Shown here one piece after another: positions 1 to 10,210 of a stretch of DNA of 64,000 nucleotides. Position 1 is the stretch's first letter. Each line of letters opens with the position of its first letter. The DNA is from Bacillus sp. 7884-1 (GTDB lineage Bacteria; Bacillota; Bacilli; Bacillales; Cytobacillaceae), in assembly GCF_002272245.1 (NCBI RefSeq), contig NZ_NPDD01000054.1, forward strand, positions 1 to 64,000. The letters are read 5' to 3'. Below the pieces are notes generated by a model. The model made no database searches. It had not been told where the DNA came from and worked only from the letters and a program-made list of their open reading frames with translations. The position numbers and the translations under genes are program-made.

Positions 1-33
1 TGTAGCTAGATAGTACAAGATACATCTAACATG

Positions 34-60
34 GAAAAAGTCAGGGTTCCCCCTGACCTT
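34..60 (-). terminator. Intrinsic terminator after pnp
   Basis: On the minus strand a 7-bp stem (GTCAGGG / CCCTGAC, plus positions 40-46 and 51-57) with a GGAA loop is followed by five T residues. It lies about 30 bases past the pnp stop and closes the rpsO-pnp unit. Confidence 0.85.
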
Positions 61-87
61 TCCTATTTCACTTTTGACGAATATGAC

Positions 88-2211
88 TTATTGTTGTTTC
101 TCAGCTTCAGCCTTTTCACGTTGTTCCTTTAGTATTGCTTTACGTGATAAGTTTACACGACCTTGTTTATCAATTTCTGTAACTTTCACTAAAAATTCGT
201 CACCAATTTTAATGACATCCTCCACTTTTCCAACTCGCTCTTCAGCCAATTCAGAAATATGGACAAGTCCATCTTTGCCAGCAAAAATTTCGACAAACGC
301 ACCGAACTTTTCAATACGTTTGACTTTTCCAAGATACATTTCGCCAACTACAACCTCACGAACGATATCTTCAATAATTTTCTTTGCTTTTTGATTCATT
401 TCCTGATTTGTAGAGGCAATAAATACTGTTCCATCTTGTTCGATATCAATCTTAACACCAGTTTCCTCAATAATTTTATTGATTTGCTTACCGCTTGGCC
501 CAATAACATCACGGATTTTATCTGGGTTAATTTTCATTGTTAAGATTTTTGGTGCAAATTGTGAAAGCTCTGTTCTAGGCTCAGCAATAGTTGCCAGCAT
601 AGAATCTAAGATATGCATTCTGCCTTTTTTAGCCTGTTGCAATGCTTCTTCAAGGATTTCACGGGAAAGACCTTTAATCTTAATATCCATTTGAAGGGCT
701 GTTACTCCCTTAGCCGTTCCTGCAACTTTGAAATCCATATCGCCAAGGTGGTCTTCCATACCTTGAATATCAGATAAAACAGTGTAATAATCACCTGATT
801 TAACAAGTCCCATCGCAATCCCAGCAACTGGAGCTTTAATTGGAACACCTGCATCCATCATCGCTAGCGTACTAGCACAAATACTTGCTTGAGAGGTTGA
901 ACCATTTGATTCCAGTACCTCAGAAACAAGACGAATCGTGTATGGAAAGTCCTTTTCAGATGGCACAATTGGTTCTAATGCCCGTTCTCCTAGAGCGCCA
1001 TGTCCAATTTCACGGCGGCCAGGTCCACGGATTGGTCCAGTTTCGCCAACACTAAATAATGGGAAGTTGTAATGGTGCATAAAACGTTTTTCTTCCTCAA
1101 TACCTAATCCATCTAGAATTTGAACATCGCCCATTGCACCTAAAGTACAAATACTTAATGCTTGAGTTTGTCCACGTGTAAACAATCCTGAACCATGCGT
1201 ACGCGGCAGGATACCTACCTGTGAAGATAAAGGACGTATTTCATCGATTTTTCGACCATCTGGACGGATTTTCTCAACTGTTATTAAACGGCGAACTTCA
1301 CCTTTAACAATTTTATCTAATATTTGTTTTACCTGCTTCAAGTCATCGGCTGTTGCTTCATTCTCTTCGAACTTTGCCATTACTTGATTTTTCACTTCTT
1401 TAATGGCATCTTCACGAGCATGTTTTTCTTGAACCTGAATCGCAGCCACCATATTCGTTTCGCACATGTCTCTAACTTCAGCTTCTAAATCTTTATCAAG
1501 TTCATAAAGAATAACTTCTCTTTTTTCCTTGCCTGCTTCAGCCATAATTTTTTCTTGAAATTCAATGAGACGTTTGATTTCTTCATGTCCATACATGATA
1601 GCTTCTAGCATTACTTCCTCAGATACTTCATCTGCGCCAGCTTCAACCATGTTAATTGCATCTTTAGTACCAGCAACGGTTAAATGAATGTCACTTTTTT
1701 CAGCTTGTTCTACGTTTGGATTAATTACGAACTCTCCGCCAACTCTACCAACGATTACACCAGCAATTGGTCCTTCGAATGGAATGTCAGATGTACTTAA
1801 TGCTAAAGAAGATCCAAACATCGCTGCCATCTCTGAAGAACAATCTTGGTCCACACTCATAACAATGCTGATAACTTGGACATCATTACGGAAACCATCA
1901 GCAAAAAGCGGGCGAATTGGCCGGTCAATTAAGCGACTAGCTAAAATAGCTTTTTCACTCGGACGACCTTCCCGTTTAATAAAGCCTCCAGGTATTTTCC
2001 CCACTGCATATAATCGTTCCTCATAGTTACATGTTAATGGAAAAAAGTCTAAGTTTTTTGGTTCTTTTGAAGCTGTAGCTGTACTTAAAACTGCCGTATC
2101 TCCATAACGGACCATTACGGCTCCATTTGCTTGTTTGGCTAATTGTCCAATTTCAACGGTTAATTTGCGTCCAGCCCAATCCATGGAATACTCATGTTTC
2201 GTATGTTCCAT
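88..2211 (-). CDS. pnp: Polyribonucleotide nucleotidyltransferase (PNPase)
   Basis: Phosphorolytic 3'-5' exoribonuclease of mRNA decay and RNA quality control, acting as a homotrimer. The 707-residue product has the family layout: two RNase PH-like domains in the first ~550 residues ([15 protein letters not shown] lies in the second), a KH domain with IGPSGK near residue 560, and a C-terminal S1 domain ([15 protein letters not shown]) near 625-690. The ATG at 2211 is preferred over an in-frame upstream codon because GAGGGG sits about 8 bases before it and the length then matches the B. subtilis protein. It follows rpsO, as in other Bacillaceae, with a small hairpin between them. Confidence 0.97.
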   Translation of the reverse strand: MEHTKHEYSMDWAGRKLTVEIGQLAKQANGAVMVRYGDTAVLSTATASKEPKNLDFFPLTCNYEERLYAVGKIPGGFIKREGRPSEKAILASRLIDRPIRPLFADGFRNDVQVISIVMSVDQDCSSEMAAMFGSSLALSTSDIPFEGPIAGVIVGRVGGEFVINPNVEQAEKSDIHLTVAGTKDAINMVEAGADEVSEEVMLEAIMYGHEEIKRLIEFQEKIMAEAGKEKREVILYELDKDLEAEVRDMCETNMVAAIQVQEKHAREDAIKEVKNQVMAKFEENEATADDLKQVKQILDKIVKGEVRRLITVEKIRPDGRKIDEIRPLSSQVGILPRTHGSGLFTRGQTQALSICTLGAMGDVQILDGLGIEEEKRFMHHYNFPLFSVGETGPIRGPGRREIGHGALGERALEPIVPSEKDFPYTIRLVSEVLESNGSTSQASICASTLAMMDAGVPIKAPVAGIAMGLVKSGDYYTVLSDIQGMEDHLGDMDFKVAGTAKGVTALQMDIKIKGLSREILEEALQQAKKGRMHILDSMLATIAEPRTELSQFAPKILTMKINPDKIRDVIGPSGKQINKIIEETGVKIDIEQDGTVFIASTNQEMNQKAKKIIEDIVREVVVGEMYLGKVKRIEKFGAFVEIFAGKDGLVHISELAEERVGKVEDVIKIGDEFLVKVTEIDKQGRVNLSRKAILKEQREKAEAEKQQ

Positions 2212-2281
2212 ATTCTTACCCCTCTCTATCCAAATCACTTTAGAGGATAATGCGAATTAATATCGCTCTAATCATCTAATA

Positions 2282-2302
2282 TAAAAAAAGCGTTTTACGC
2301 TT
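2282..2302 (-). terminator. Weak terminator-like hairpin upstream of pnp
   Basis: On the minus strand AAGCG-TAAAA-CGCTT runs directly into a stretch of T. The stem has only five base pairs, so it is more likely an attenuating pause or partial terminator between rpsO and pnp than a full stop. Confidence 0.5.
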
Positions 2303-2404
2303 ATGTTATCAATACAAATATACTATTAGTATGCACAAATTTTCGCGTCTTAAAATATGTATATAAGATTTTGTGGTGCTCGTATGATTTCTTTTTTTAA
2401 CCTA

Positions 2405-2432
2405 ACAAAAAAGCGGGAAAAATCCCGCTTCT
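2405..2432 (-). terminator. Intrinsic terminator after rpsO
   Basis: An 8-bp stem AAGCGGGA / TCCCGCTT (plus positions 2411-2418 and 2423-2430) is followed on the minus strand by a T-rich run. It sits directly after the rpsO stop. Confidence 0.85.
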
Positions 2433-2437
2433 TTTGA

Positions 2438-2707
2438 TTATCGACGAAGTCCAAGCTTAGTGATTAATACACGGTAACGTTGAACATCTTTATTACGTAG
2501 GTACGTTAATAGATTACGACGCTTACCAACCATTTTCAACAGACCGCGACGTGAGTGGTGGTCCTTTTTGTGAGTACGTAAGTGCTCATTCAAATTGTTG
2601 ATTGATTCAGTAAGGACAGCGATTTGAACCTCTGCAGATCCAGTATCGTTATCATGAGTTTTGTACTCAGCGATAAGTTCATTTTTACGTTCTTGTGTGA
2701 TTGCCAT
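2438..2707 (-). CDS. rpsO: 30S ribosomal protein S15
   Basis: Primary 16S rRNA binding protein of the small-subunit platform. The product is 89 residues, the standard bacterial size, with the family core ([34 protein letters not shown]). The ATG at 2707 is chosen because AGGAGGTG lies 6 bases upstream; an in-frame GTG/ATG extension of three residues has no ribosome site. A sigma-A-like promoter and a structured leader precede it, so it can be transcribed apart from ribF. S15 is known to repress its own mRNA in several bacteria. Confidence 0.97.
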   Translation of the reverse strand: MAITQERKNELIAEYKTHDNDTGSAEVQIAVLTESINNLNEHLRTHKKDHHSRRGLLKMVGKRRNLLTYLRNKDVQRYRVLITKLGLRR

Positions 2708-2794
2708 CCTATTCACCTCCTAAATTTCATATCCCCTGTTACTGAGCAAGCGTCGGTGACTCGACTTGCCAAGCAAAGGTTATTTTTAATACGT
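2708..2794 (-). promoter_or_regulatory. rpsO 5' leader with candidate S15-binding hairpin
   Basis: The transcript predicted from the promoter at 2800-2828 has a leader of about 85 bases. It contains a stem-loop at 2746-2769 in which GCAAG-TCG pairs with CGA-CTTGC around a 6-base loop, with a two-base bulge. rpsO leaders of Bacillus and Geobacillus fold into an S15-binding structure that represses translation. Assigning this leader to that class is inference from position and foldability. Confidence 0.5.
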
Positions 2795-2799
2795 TAATA

Positions 2800-2828
2800 A
2801 GAATACAACGTTTCTGTTCAAAAAGCAA
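2800..2828 (-). promoter_or_regulatory. Sigma-A-type promoter for rpsO
   Basis: Minus-strand TTGCTT (plus 2823-2828) and TATTCT (2800-2805) are separated by exactly 17 bases. This lets rpsO-pnp be expressed independently of the upstream truB-ribF genes. Confidence 0.65.
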
Positions 2829-2936
2829 GTTATTACCTAAGAAAAGACTATTATTCGCAATTATTCGGTAAGTGTTTGTCGATTTTATTAGACGCGTTAA
2901 ATAGGGTCTGTTGATTGTAACGAAAGGCACTTCGCT

Positions 2937-3884
2937 TTAACACTGTTTTTTATTAAAATAATCAATAGCATTTTGTTTGTCTTTTTCGATTTGTTTAACG
3001 AGTTCTTCGATTCCGGAGAATTTTTGTTCTTTACGCAGGTATTGATGCCATTCAACGACTACTACCTGACCATAAATATCCTTGTTAAAGTCAAACACGT
3101 GCACTTCAACTGACACCCTTAAAGCTTCCTTATTAAAGGTTGGTTTGTAGCCTACATTGCATACACCTTCGTACCAGTCTTCACCAATCTTGATTTTTAC
3201 AGCGTAAACACCAAGCGGAGGTAAAATATATTCATCGTTTGTTTCAACATTTGCAGTTGGAAACCCTAACGTTCTTCCTCTTTTATCTCCATGAACAACA
3301 ATACCTGCTGTCATATAAAATCTTCCGAGTAATTCTGGCAGCTCCGCGGTTCTTCCACCTTTTATATATTGACGAATTCGCGTTGAACTTACTTTTTCAT
3401 TCCCACTGGTTAATTTTTCAACAATGGTGAAAGTAAACTTTTCTCTAGAATGGAAAGGCAAGACCTCCATAGTACCTTTTCCCATCCGACCGTATGAGAA
3501 GTCAAATCCTGCAACCACATGTTTTACATTTAAGTCAATCACGAACTGATCGATAAATTCTTGTGGCAGGAGGTTTGCAAATTCTGTTGTAAAATGGACA
3601 ATGAAAAGATAATCAATGCCTAATTCCTCAATAATTTTTATTTTCTCTGCTAAGGGCGTTATGTATTGAACATGCTTATCATTTTTCCTTAAGACTACCG
3701 ATGGGTGAGGGTCAAAGGTCATGACTGCAGTGTGGAGTCCTTTTTGATGTGCTTGTTTTTTGGCCTCAAGAATTACCTTTTGATGACCAAGATGAACACC
3801 GTCAAAATAACCAAGTGCCATGGCTAATGGAGGTATTTCAGTTTTATCTATATTTAATGGGAATTTTAGCTTTATTACTTCCAA
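2937..3884 (-). CDS. ribF: Bifunctional riboflavin kinase / FAD synthetase
   Basis: Phosphorylates riboflavin to FMN and adenylates FMN to FAD. The 315-residue protein has the N-terminal nucleotidyltransferase domain (ALGYFDGVHLGHQ, residues ~24-36; FDPHPSVVL) and a C-terminal riboflavin kinase domain (HGDKRGRTLGFPTAN, ~200-213). The start is a TTG at 3884 with GGTGAG about 6 bases before it; B. subtilis RibC (RibF) begins at the equivalent point. It lies 32 bases after truB in the conserved truB-ribF-rpsO order. No FMN riboswitch is visible upstream. Confidence 0.95.
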   Translation of the reverse strand: MEVIKLKFPLNIDKTEIPPLAMALGYFDGVHLGHQKVILEAKKQAHQKGLHTAVMTFDPHPSVVLRKNDKHVQYITPLAEKIKIIEELGIDYLFIVHFTTEFANLLPQEFIDQFVIDLNVKHVVAGFDFSYGRMGKGTMEVLPFHSREKFTFTIVEKLTSGNEKVSSTRIRQYIKGGRTAELPELLGRFYMTAGIVVHGDKRGRTLGFPTANVETNDEYILPPLGVYAVKIKIGEDWYEGVCNVGYKPTFNKEALRVSVEVHVFDFNKDIYGQVVVVEWHQYLRKEQKFSGIEELVKQIEKDKQNAIDYFNKKQC

Positions 3885-3916
3885 TTGAAACTCACCTTTT
3901 CTTAACAGTAACCTTT

Positions 3917-4837
3917 TTAACCTTGATCATTACGCAAGACTTTAACTGGTTTTAAGAGGCCTGACTTGTTCGGATGTACCGAATAAATGGCCAGAGCATT
4001 TCCCTCTTCCGTTTGAGCGATAATAGGTCCGTTACTATTTATTAAATAATCTGGTATTGGTAAAAGTGCGCCATTTTTCACTTTCTCTGCTACTTTATCA
4101 TTTATTATGTATTTCGGCAAATGAGAAAGTGCCATTTCTAAGGGTCTTAAACATGTTGAAATAGTACCTGTTTCCATTAACTTTTCTATTTGTTCAAACG
4201 TCAGGCAATCATCAATTGTAAATGCAGCGGATTGGACTCTAATTAAATTTGACATATGTGCCGGGTATCCAAGGCTTTCCCCAATCATTACGGCTAATGT
4301 CCTAATATAGGTTCCCTTGCTGCAGCTTACTCTAAATCGAAAAGAAATAGTTTCTCCTGAAAACTCTTCTCTTTCATCAAGCAACTCTAACCTATAAATG
4401 GTAACTTTTCTCGTTGGACGTTCCACTTCAATTCCTTTGCGGGCATATTCGTATAAACGAGTTCCATTTACTTTTACTGCAGAATACATCGGGGGAGTTT
4501 GCTCGATTTCACCTGTAAAGGATTCAAGGACTTTAAGTATTTCCTTCCTGCTAAAGGTATCAACAACCTTTTTCTCCTCAACCTTTTCTCCTGAAGCATC
4601 TTCGGTTGTAGTGGAATACCCAAGGGTTACTTCGCCTTCATAGCTCTTTCCGGCGTCAGTTATGTATTCAGCTACTTTTGTTGCCTTCCCTATACAGATA
4701 GGAAGCACTCCAGTCACATCTGGGTCAAGCGTTCCCGTATGACCCACTTTTTTTGTTTTTAATATTTTCCTTAATCTAAATACACAATCATGCGACGTTA
4801 GCCCAGCCGGTTTATATAAAGGTAAGATTCCTTCCAC
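3917..4837 (-). CDS. truB: tRNA pseudouridine(55) synthase
   Basis: Makes pseudouridine 55 in the T-loop of tRNAs. The 306-residue product shows the TruB core: LPLYKPAGLTSHDCV at the N-terminus and GHTGTLDPDVTGVLP (~33-47), whose first Asp is the catalytic residue. YSAVKVNGTRLYEYAR and CSKGTYIRTL follow further on. The start is a GTG at 4837 with GGAGTGA 6-8 bases upstream. A strong terminator separates it from rbfA, so its expression is partly uncoupled from the infB operon. Confidence 0.96.
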   Translation of the reverse strand: MEGILPLYKPAGLTSHDCVFRLRKILKTKKVGHTGTLDPDVTGVLPICIGKATKVAEYITDAGKSYEGEVTLGYSTTTEDASGEKVEEKKVVDTFSRKEILKVLESFTGEIEQTPPMYSAVKVNGTRLYEYARKGIEVERPTRKVTIYRLELLDEREEFSGETISFRFRVSCSKGTYIRTLAVMIGESLGYPAHMSNLIRVQSAAFTIDDCLTFEQIEKLMETGTISTCLRPLEMALSHLPKYIINDKVAEKVKNGALLPIPDYLINSNGPIIAQTEEGNALAIYSVHPNKSGLLKPVKVLRNDQG

Positions 4838-4867
4838 CCTTGGTCACTCCAATTCTATTTTGTATCG

Positions 4868-4895
4868 AAAAAAAAGGATAGACATTTGTCTATCC
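4868..4895 (-). terminator. Terminator between rbfA and truB
   Basis: A perfect 9-bp stem GGATAGACA / TGTCTATCC with a 2-base loop is followed on the minus strand by eight T residues. It begins within three bases of the rbfA stop and precedes truB by only about 30 bases, so truB expression needs readthrough or a promoter not identified here. Confidence 0.9.
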
Positions 4896-4897
4896 AT

Positions 4898-5269
4898 TTA
4901 TTCTTCTTCATTTTTTTCTATGCTTCTTTCTTCATGGTGCAATTGGTGAATAAGAGAGTTAATTCGATTTCCGTAATCCATTGACTCATCCCATTCAAAA
5001 AGGATTTCAGGAGTTTTGCGTAAGCGAATACGATGTCCAATTTCAGTTCGGATAAATCCTTTCGCCTTTGCAAGACCTTTAAGTGTGTTTTCCTTTTGCT
5101 CTTCATCGCCCAAAACAGAAATATATACTTTTGCTTGTTGTAGATCTCCTGTTACTTGAACATCCGTAACTGTCACAAATCCGATCCGGGGATCCTTAAT
5201 TTTTCGACCTATGATGTCACTTAGTTCTTTCTTCATTTGTTCTCCAACACGATTTGCTCTGTGGCTCAT
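4898..5269 (-). CDS. rbfA: 30S ribosome-binding factor A
   Basis: Late 30S maturation factor acting on the 5' end of 16S rRNA. The 123-residue, single KH-like domain product starts [16 protein letters not shown] and contains [20 protein letters not shown] and [10 protein letters not shown], all typical of RbfA. The ATG at 5269 has AGAGGTG five bases upstream; the adjacent upstream GTG would be too close to that site. It follows ylxP by 16 bases. Confidence 0.95.
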   Translation of the reverse strand: MSHRANRVGEQMKKELSDIIGRKIKDPRIGFVTVTDVQVTGDLQQAKVYISVLGDEEQKENTLKGLAKAKGFIRTEIGHRIRLRKTPEILFEWDESMDYGNRINSLIHQLHHEERSIEKNEEE

Positions 5270-5285
5270 CACTTCACCTCTTAAC

Positions 5286-5567
5286 TTAAAGCCATTCTAT
5301 ATCGGTGATCGTTCTTTCTATTTCAGGAAAAGAATCAATTAATTTAAGTGCATTTTGCAGTTCCAGTTCAGTCATTACCCTGTTAGATGTTACCGCAACG
5401 ATGGCTATTTTCGTCCTTTGCCATACGTCCTGATAGCCAACTTCTGAAACCGATACATTAAATTTTTGTTTCAACCTGGTAAGAATACGCTGCAAAACAG
5501 CACGTTTATCTTTCAATGAATGTGCATCATAGATAATACATTCACAATGTGCTAAACCTACAATCAT
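5286..5567 (-). CDS. ylxP: DUF503 family protein YlxP
   Basis: Small conserved protein of 93 residues ([14 protein letters not shown]..., [32 protein letters not shown]). It always lies between infB and rbfA in Bacilli, and reports link it to ribosome assembly, but no biochemical role can be read from the sequence. Its start overlaps the infB stop as ATGA (5564-5567), implying translational coupling. Confidence 0.88.
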   Translation of the reverse strand: MIVGLAHCECIIYDAHSLKDKRAVLQRILTRLKQKFNVSVSEVGYQDVWQRTKIAIVAVTSNRVMTELELQNALKLIDSFPEIERTITDIEWL

Positions 5568-7837
5568 TTACGCTCAATTTCTTCCATTACGTAAGCTTCA
5601 ATAATATCTCCTTCTTTTACATCATTGAAGTTTTTAATGGTAATACCACATTCGTAACCTTGTGCAACCTCTTTGGCATCATCTTTAAATCGTTTTAATG
5701 CATCAATATTTCCTTCAAAGATAACAACCCCATTACGAATTAAACGAATTCCGCTATCACGGGTAATTTTTCCGTCTGTTACATAAGAACCAGCAATGGT
5801 TCCAACCTTTGAAACTTTAAAGGTTTGACGAATTTCCGCTTGACCAATCACTTTTTCTTTAAATTCAGGATCAAGCATACCCTTCATAGCTGCTTCAATT
5901 TCTTCAATAACCTTGTAAATAATACTGTGAAGTCGAACGTCGACCTTTTCTTGCTCAGCTGCGCGCTTCGCATTTACATCAGGACGAACATTAAAGCCAA
6001 TCACAATCGCATTTGAAGCAGAGGCAAGAGTAATATCTGACTCATTAATGGCACCAGCACCACTATGAATAATTTTGATATTAACACCTTCAACGTCAAT
6101 TTTTTGCAGTGAAGCGGCCACGGCTTCAGCCGAACCTTGAACGTCTGCTTTTAGGATGATATTTAAATCCTTCATCTCACCCTGCTTTAACTGTTCAAAT
6201 AAATTATCTAGGCTGACGATTGATTTCTCACCACGCTGCGCTACCAATGCTAGCTGTGCACGTGCTTCACCGACTTGACGAGCTGTTTTCTCATCGTCAA
6301 ATACAACGAAACGATCACCAGCTTGTGGAACATCACTTAAGCCTGTAATTTCAACAGGTGTAGACGGTCCAGCTTCTTTCACACGGCGTCCAAGGTCATT
6401 TACCATTGCACGAACACGACCATACGTGTTCCCTACAACAATAGGGTCACCTATTTTCAGTGTACCATTCTGAACGAGCAAGGTAGCCACTGATCCACGG
6501 CCTTTATCTAATTGTGCTTCAATTACTGTTCCAACTGCTTTACGATTAGGGTTTGCTTTCCATTCTTCCACTTCACTAACAAGTAGAATCATTTCCAACA
6601 GATTATCGATTCCTTCTCCTGTTTTCGCGGATAGTGGAACAAAGATTGTATCCCCGCCCCAAGCTTCAGAAACTAATCCGTGCTCGGTAAGTTCTTGCAT
6701 AACACGATCGGCGTTAGCAGCTTCTTTATCCATTTTATTAACCGCCACGATAATTGGAACCTCTGCAGCCTTTGCATGATTAATTGCTTCAACTGTTTGC
6801 GGCATTACACCATCATCAGCAGCTACTACCAGGATAGTGATATCCGTGATTTTCGCACCACGTGCACGCATCGTTGTAAAGGCAGCATGTCCCGGTGTAT
6901 CAAGGAATGTTATCTTTTTACCGTTTTCAACAACCTGGTAAGCACCAATATGCTGAGTAATTCCCCCCGCTTCACCTTCTGTTACCTTTGTATGACGAAT
7001 GGAATCAAGCAAAGTGGTTTTACCATGGTCAACGTGACCCATAATCGTAACTACAGATGGTCTTTCTACAAGGTTTTCAGATTCATCTTCTGTAAAATAA
7101 ACTTCAAGGTCGGTTGTATCGATTTTAATTTCCTCTTCAACCTCAACCCCATATTCGCTCGCGATTAATTCAATTGCGTCTTTATCTAATACCTGATTAA
7201 TTGTCGCCATAACTCCCAGTAAAAATAGCTTCTTGATAATTTCAGAAGGTTCACGGTAGATTTTCTTAGCAAATTCTCCAACAGTCAAAGAATCACTAAA
7301 TGTAATCTTAGCTGGAAGATCTTTCACTTTCCTTACTTGTGGCTGTGCTTGTTGAACCGGTGTATGGTTCTTTTTCCGGTTGTTATTATTATTGCGATTT
7401 TGATTATTATTATTAAAAGGTTTTTTATTTCCTTTTCCAGCGCTGAAAACCTTATTTTCCTTAGATTGGAATTGTTGATTTTGCTTTTTAGTGTCAGCCG
7501 TTTTTGGTGGAGAGGCCACTTTCACCTTGCTTGGTGTAGTAGTTTTTGCGTCGTCATCCTCAAAAGCTTTTGGACTTGTTTTACTTTGCACTTGTGGTTT
7601 AACTCCCTGCTGCTGTGGATTCTGATTCTGGCGATTTGGTTGTTGTGGTCTAGCTTGCTTTTGCCCAGGATTGCTTTGGTTTTTATTATAGGTTGCATCT
7701 AACTTTACAACTGCAGCATCCTCAATTGTTGCCATATGATTTGAAACTTCTATGTTCATTTCTTTCAGTTTAGTGATTACATCTTTACTTGAAATATTGT
7801 GTTTCTTTGCGTACTCATAAACACGTATTTTACTCAT
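5564..7837 (-). CDS. infB: Translation initiation factor IF-2
   Basis: GTPase that places initiator fMet-tRNA on the 30S subunit and promotes subunit joining. The 757-residue protein has an N-terminal IF2-N segment (1-50), a poorly conserved linker at ~52-170 rich in Asn, Gln and Lys with an Asn-rich tract at 142-153, and a second IF2-N domain (~172-225). The G domain follows (GHVDHGKT at 267-274, then DTPGHAAF and NKMD), with the C-terminal domains after it. It is about 40 residues longer than the B. subtilis protein, the excess lying in the linker. The start at 7837 has GGGGGTGA upstream. Confidence 0.97.
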   Translation of the reverse strand: MSKIRVYEYAKKHNISSKDVITKLKEMNIEVSNHMATIEDAAVVKLDATYNKNQSNPGQKQARPQQPNRQNQNPQQQGVKPQVQSKTSPKAFEDDDAKTTTPSKVKVASPPKTADTKKQNQQFQSKENKVFSAGKGNKKPFNNNNQNRNNNNNRKKNHTPVQQAQPQVRKVKDLPAKITFSDSLTVGEFAKKIYREPSEIIKKLFLLGVMATINQVLDKDAIELIASEYGVEVEEEIKIDTTDLEVYFTEDESENLVERPSVVTIMGHVDHGKTTLLDSIRHTKVTEGEAGGITQHIGAYQVVENGKKITFLDTPGHAAFTTMRARGAKITDITILVVAADDGVMPQTVEAINHAKAAEVPIIVAVNKMDKEAANADRVMQELTEHGLVSEAWGGDTIFVPLSAKTGEGIDNLLEMILLVSEVEEWKANPNRKAVGTVIEAQLDKGRGSVATLLVQNGTLKIGDPIVVGNTYGRVRAMVNDLGRRVKEAGPSTPVEITGLSDVPQAGDRFVVFDDEKTARQVGEARAQLALVAQRGEKSIVSLDNLFEQLKQGEMKDLNIILKADVQGSAEAVAASLQKIDVEGVNIKIIHSGAGAINESDITLASASNAIVIGFNVRPDVNAKRAAEQEKVDVRLHSIIYKVIEEIEAAMKGMLDPEFKEKVIGQAEIRQTFKVSKVGTIAGSYVTDGKITRDSGIRLIRNGVVIFEGNIDALKRFKDDAKEVAQGYECGITIKNFNDVKEGDIIEAYVMEEIERK

Positions 7838-7856
7838 ATTTTCACCCCCGCTAGAA

Positions 7857-8159
7857 TTAATCGAGCAACGTCATCAGTTTTTTTGCAAATCCATTATCCA
7901 GTACAGCTACAACTACGCGGGCTTCTTTGCCAATCGCTTGGCCTAGAAGGTGGCGATCTTCCACTAGTTTATAGGGAACTTCGTATGACTTACATTTATC
8001 TGTAATTTTTTTTGTCGTATTTGCAGATGCATCTGCCGATAATAAAACGAGCTTTGCTTTTCCGCTTCGAATCTCCTTAACAGAAAGCTCCTCACCCGAA
8101 ATGATTTTCCGTGCTCGATTGGCTAAGCCAAGTAACGACATCCATTGATTTGTATTCAT
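7857..8159 (-). CDS. ylxQ: L7Ae-family K-turn RNA-binding protein YlxQ
   Basis: 100-residue L7Ae/L30e-fold protein ([47 protein letters not shown]), the paralogue group that binds kink-turn RNA. It is encoded in the nusA-infB operon of Bacilli and probably acts on ribosomal or other structured RNA; the target is not evident. Its ATG overlaps the rnpM stop as ATGA (8156-8159). Confidence 0.9.
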   Translation of the reverse strand: MNTNQWMSLLGLANRARKIISGEELSVKEIRSGKAKLVLLSADASANTTKKITDKCKSYEVPYKLVEDRHLLGQAIGKEARVVVAVLDNGFAKKLMTLLD

Positions 8160-8440
8160 ATAGACTGCCTGTTTTCCTTTTCTATCAAATCCAATAGTTC
8201 TTCATATAATGATTCATCTATAGTAACCTGTAAATGATTAGATAAGGTATTTTTCTTCTTGGCTAGTAGGACTGCTTCTTTGTCCTTAGAAAGGTAGGCA
8301 CCTCTACCCGACTTTTTCCCAGTTAAGTCGATAGAAACTTCCCCTTCTTTTGAGCGAACGATGCGAACGAGTTCTTTTTTCGGCTTCATTTCACCGGTTG
8401 CGACACACTTCCGCATAGGAACTTTTTTACGATTGTTCAC
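8156..8440 (-). CDS. rnpM: RNase P modulator RnpM (YlxR)
   Basis: 94-residue YlxR/DUF448 protein with the family signature [22 protein letters not shown] and GRGAYLS. The B. subtilis homologue has been reported to bind RNase P RNA and lower its activity, and to affect gene expression broadly; that role is transferred by homology. It starts at a GTG (8440) with GAGGTG 8 bases upstream, lies 19 bases after nusA and overlaps ylxQ by four bases. Confidence 0.9.
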   Translation of the reverse strand: MNNRKKVPMRKCVATGEMKPKKELVRIVRSKEGEVSIDLTGKKSGRGAYLSKDKEAVLLAKKKNTLSNHLQVTIDESLYEELLDLIEKENRQSI

Positions 8441-8459
8441 AATCCATTCACCTCATTTA

Positions 8460-9581
8460 TTATTCCTTTTCTTCTTCTTCGTTAAAGTCAACATCTACTT
8501 GATCATCAAAAAGTCGAATCATTTCTTCACGTGGATAGATTCCTAGTTCACGTGCTTCTGTTTCAGATTTGATATCTATTTTCCAACCTGTTAACTTCGC
8601 TGCAAGGCGGGCATTTTGTCCACGCTTCCCAATTGCTAGTGAAAGCTGATAGTCTGGTACAACAACAGTTGTCGCTTTTTCAGCTTCATTTACCTTAACA
8701 TCTAAAACTTTAGATGGGCTTAAAGAATTTGCAACAAAGATGACGGGATTGTCAGACCATTTAACAATATCAATTTTTTCACCTTTTAATTCATTCACAA
8801 CGGCTTGAACCCTTGTACCTTTTGGACCTACACATGATCCAACTGGGTCAACTTCATTGTTATCCGAATGAACAGAAATTTTCGAACGGTCTCCTGCTTC
8901 ACGAGCAACAGATTTAATCTCAACTGTTCCATCATATATTTCTGGAACTTCAATTTCGAACAATCGCTTGAGCAAGCCAGGATGTGTTCGTGAAACGAAA
9001 ATCTGAGGACCCTTTGTTGTTTTCTCTACTTTAGTAATAAAAACCTTTATACGGTCATGAGGCTTATAACGCTCATTTGGCATTTGTTCATTTACAGGCA
9101 GCAGCGCTTCAATTTTTCCAAGGCTGACATAAATAAACTTCGAGTCAAGCCTTTGAACAATTCCTGTCATGATATCTTCTTCACGATCGATGAACTCAGA
9201 ATAAATAATTCCTCTTTCAGCTTCCCTAACCCTTTGTGTAACAACTTGCTTAGCTGTTTGGGCAGCAATTCTGCCGAAGTCCTTAGGTGTTACTTCCATT
9301 TCAACTACATCTTCAACAACATAGTTTGGATTTATGTTTCTTGCATCTGCTAACGATATTTCAAGTCGAGGGTCAAAAACCTCATCCACTACTTCTTTCC
9401 TTGCAAATACTCTCATTGAGCCAGATTGCAAATTCAAATCAATCCGAACATTTTGGGCTTGGTTGAAATTACGTCGATATGCCGATACAAGTGCAGCTTC
9501 AATCGCGTCAATTAAAACATCTCTAGAAATGCCCTTTTCTCTTTCTAGTATTGTAAGAGCATCTAATAATTCGCTGCTCAT
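8460..9581 (-). CDS. nusA: Transcription termination/antitermination factor NusA
   Basis: RNA polymerase-associated factor that stabilises hairpin pausing and intrinsic termination. The 373-residue product has the N-terminal RNAP-binding domain ([25 protein letters not shown] reduced form), S1 domain (~135-200) and two KH domains ([26 protein letters not shown]). It ends in a short acidic tail and lacks the extra C-terminal repeats of E. coli NusA, as in other Firmicutes. It follows rimP by 39 bases. The leader before rimP looks like a NusA-type attenuator, which would make expression self-limiting. Confidence 0.97.
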   Translation of the reverse strand: MSSELLDALTILEREKGISRDVLIDAIEAALVSAYRRNFNQAQNVRIDLNLQSGSMRVFARKEVVDEVFDPRLEISLADARNINPNYVVEDVVEMEVTPKDFGRIAAQTAKQVVTQRVREAERGIIYSEFIDREEDIMTGIVQRLDSKFIYVSLGKIEALLPVNEQMPNERYKPHDRIKVFITKVEKTTKGPQIFVSRTHPGLLKRLFEIEVPEIYDGTVEIKSVAREAGDRSKISVHSDNNEVDPVGSCVGPKGTRVQAVVNELKGEKIDIVKWSDNPVIFVANSLSPSKVLDVKVNEAEKATTVVVPDYQLSLAIGKRGQNARLAAKLTGWKIDIKSETEARELGIYPREEMIRLFDDQVDVDFNEEEEKE

Positions 9582-9620
9582 TTGATTATATCCCCCTATC
9601 CATTATATATTTATCTTTCA

Positions 9621-10091
9621 TTATGAAAAAATAACTGCTAGTCTTGCACTAGCCACTTTTTCAAAAGGAATTTCAATTACTTTTTTACGGGTTTTGATTT
9701 TCATCTCTACTTTTACTGTTTGCCCGTCATAATAAAGTAATTCCCCTTCAAAACCTTTTTCACCGTCAATCGGCTCGTATGTTTTAATGAACACATTTTT
9801 ACCAATTGCCTTTTCATAATCTTTTGCTTTTTTAAGCGGTCGTTCTGCACCTGGAGAAGATACCTCAAGAAAATAATTTTGGGTTATCGGGTCAAGCTCA
9901 TCGAGTTTTTCACTAAGCCGTTCACTGACATTGCCACAGTCCTCTATATCAACACCGTTTTCTTTATCAATATATACGCGCAGAAACCAGTTTTTCCCTT
10001 CTTTAACAAACTCGATTTCCACCAATTCTAATCCAAGCTCCTGGATAATTGGCTGCGCTAGCTCTTCTACTACTTCCGTTACTTTGCTCAT
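9621..10091 (-). CDS. rimP: Ribosome maturation factor RimP
   Basis: 30S assembly factor, first gene of the nusA-infB operon. The 156-residue product has the RimP N-terminal domain ([50 protein letters not shown]) and a C-terminal SH3-like domain ([21 protein letters not shown]). The ATG at 10091 has a perfect AAGGAGGT. The 327-base region upstream holds a promoter, an antiterminator/terminator pair and a dispersed repeat. Confidence 0.95.
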   Translation of the reverse strand: MSKVTEVVEELAQPIIQELGLELVEIEFVKEGKNWFLRVYIDKENGVDIEDCGNVSERLSEKLDELDPITQNYFLEVSSPGAERPLKKAKDYEKAIGKNVFIKTYEPIDGEKGFEGELLYYDGQTVKVEMKIKTRKKVIEIPFEKVASARLAVIFS

Positions 10092-10180
10092 GTTTAACCT
10101 CCTTTACCGACATTCTCACCCATATTATTGGTAATTCACGGAAAGTTTTATAAATAACTCTTCAAAAAAAATCTGTATAC

Positions 10181-10210
10181 AAAAACGAAAGAGCGGGTTT
10201 CCCCACTCTT
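10181..10210 (-). terminator. Terminator/attenuator in the rimP-nusA leader
   Basis: A 9-bp stem (plus positions 10189-10197 and 10202-10210, one G-T pair) with a GAAA loop is followed on the minus strand by an interrupted T tract (TCGTTTTT). It stops transcripts coming from polC. It also lies downstream of the rimP promoter, so it must be read through to express rimP-nusA. The broken T tract is typical of terminators that need NusA. Confidence 0.75.

Larger units (their letters stand above)
2212..2437 (-). other. rpsO-pnp intergenic leader
   Basis: This gap carries, in transcription order, the rpsO terminator, a second small terminator-like hairpin (2282-2302), and just before the pnp ribosome site an imperfect stem-loop. 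The stem-loop uses TTAGA/TCTAA arms with an inner GCGA/TCGC stem (about 2240-2271). No convincing promoter hexamers were found, so pnp may depend on rpsO readthrough or on a promoter I cannot recognise. The structured 5' leader is inference; pnp leaders are known regulatory targets in E. coli. Confidence 0.35.

Noticed and set aside
2739-2930. A 63-codon minus-strand open frame between ribF and rpsO
   Set aside because: It covers the rpsO promoter and leader, has no ribosome site and no familiar protein pattern.
2937-3990. FMN riboswitch or other metabolite riboswitch near ribF or thiN
   Set aside because: The gaps upstream of ribF (32 bases) and thiN (about 58 bases) are too short and show no conserved RFN or THI-box sequences.
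6680-7168. Plus-strand open frame of 162 codons opposite infB
   Set aside because: Antisense to a conserved gene; Cys/Asn-rich translation typical of shadow frames.
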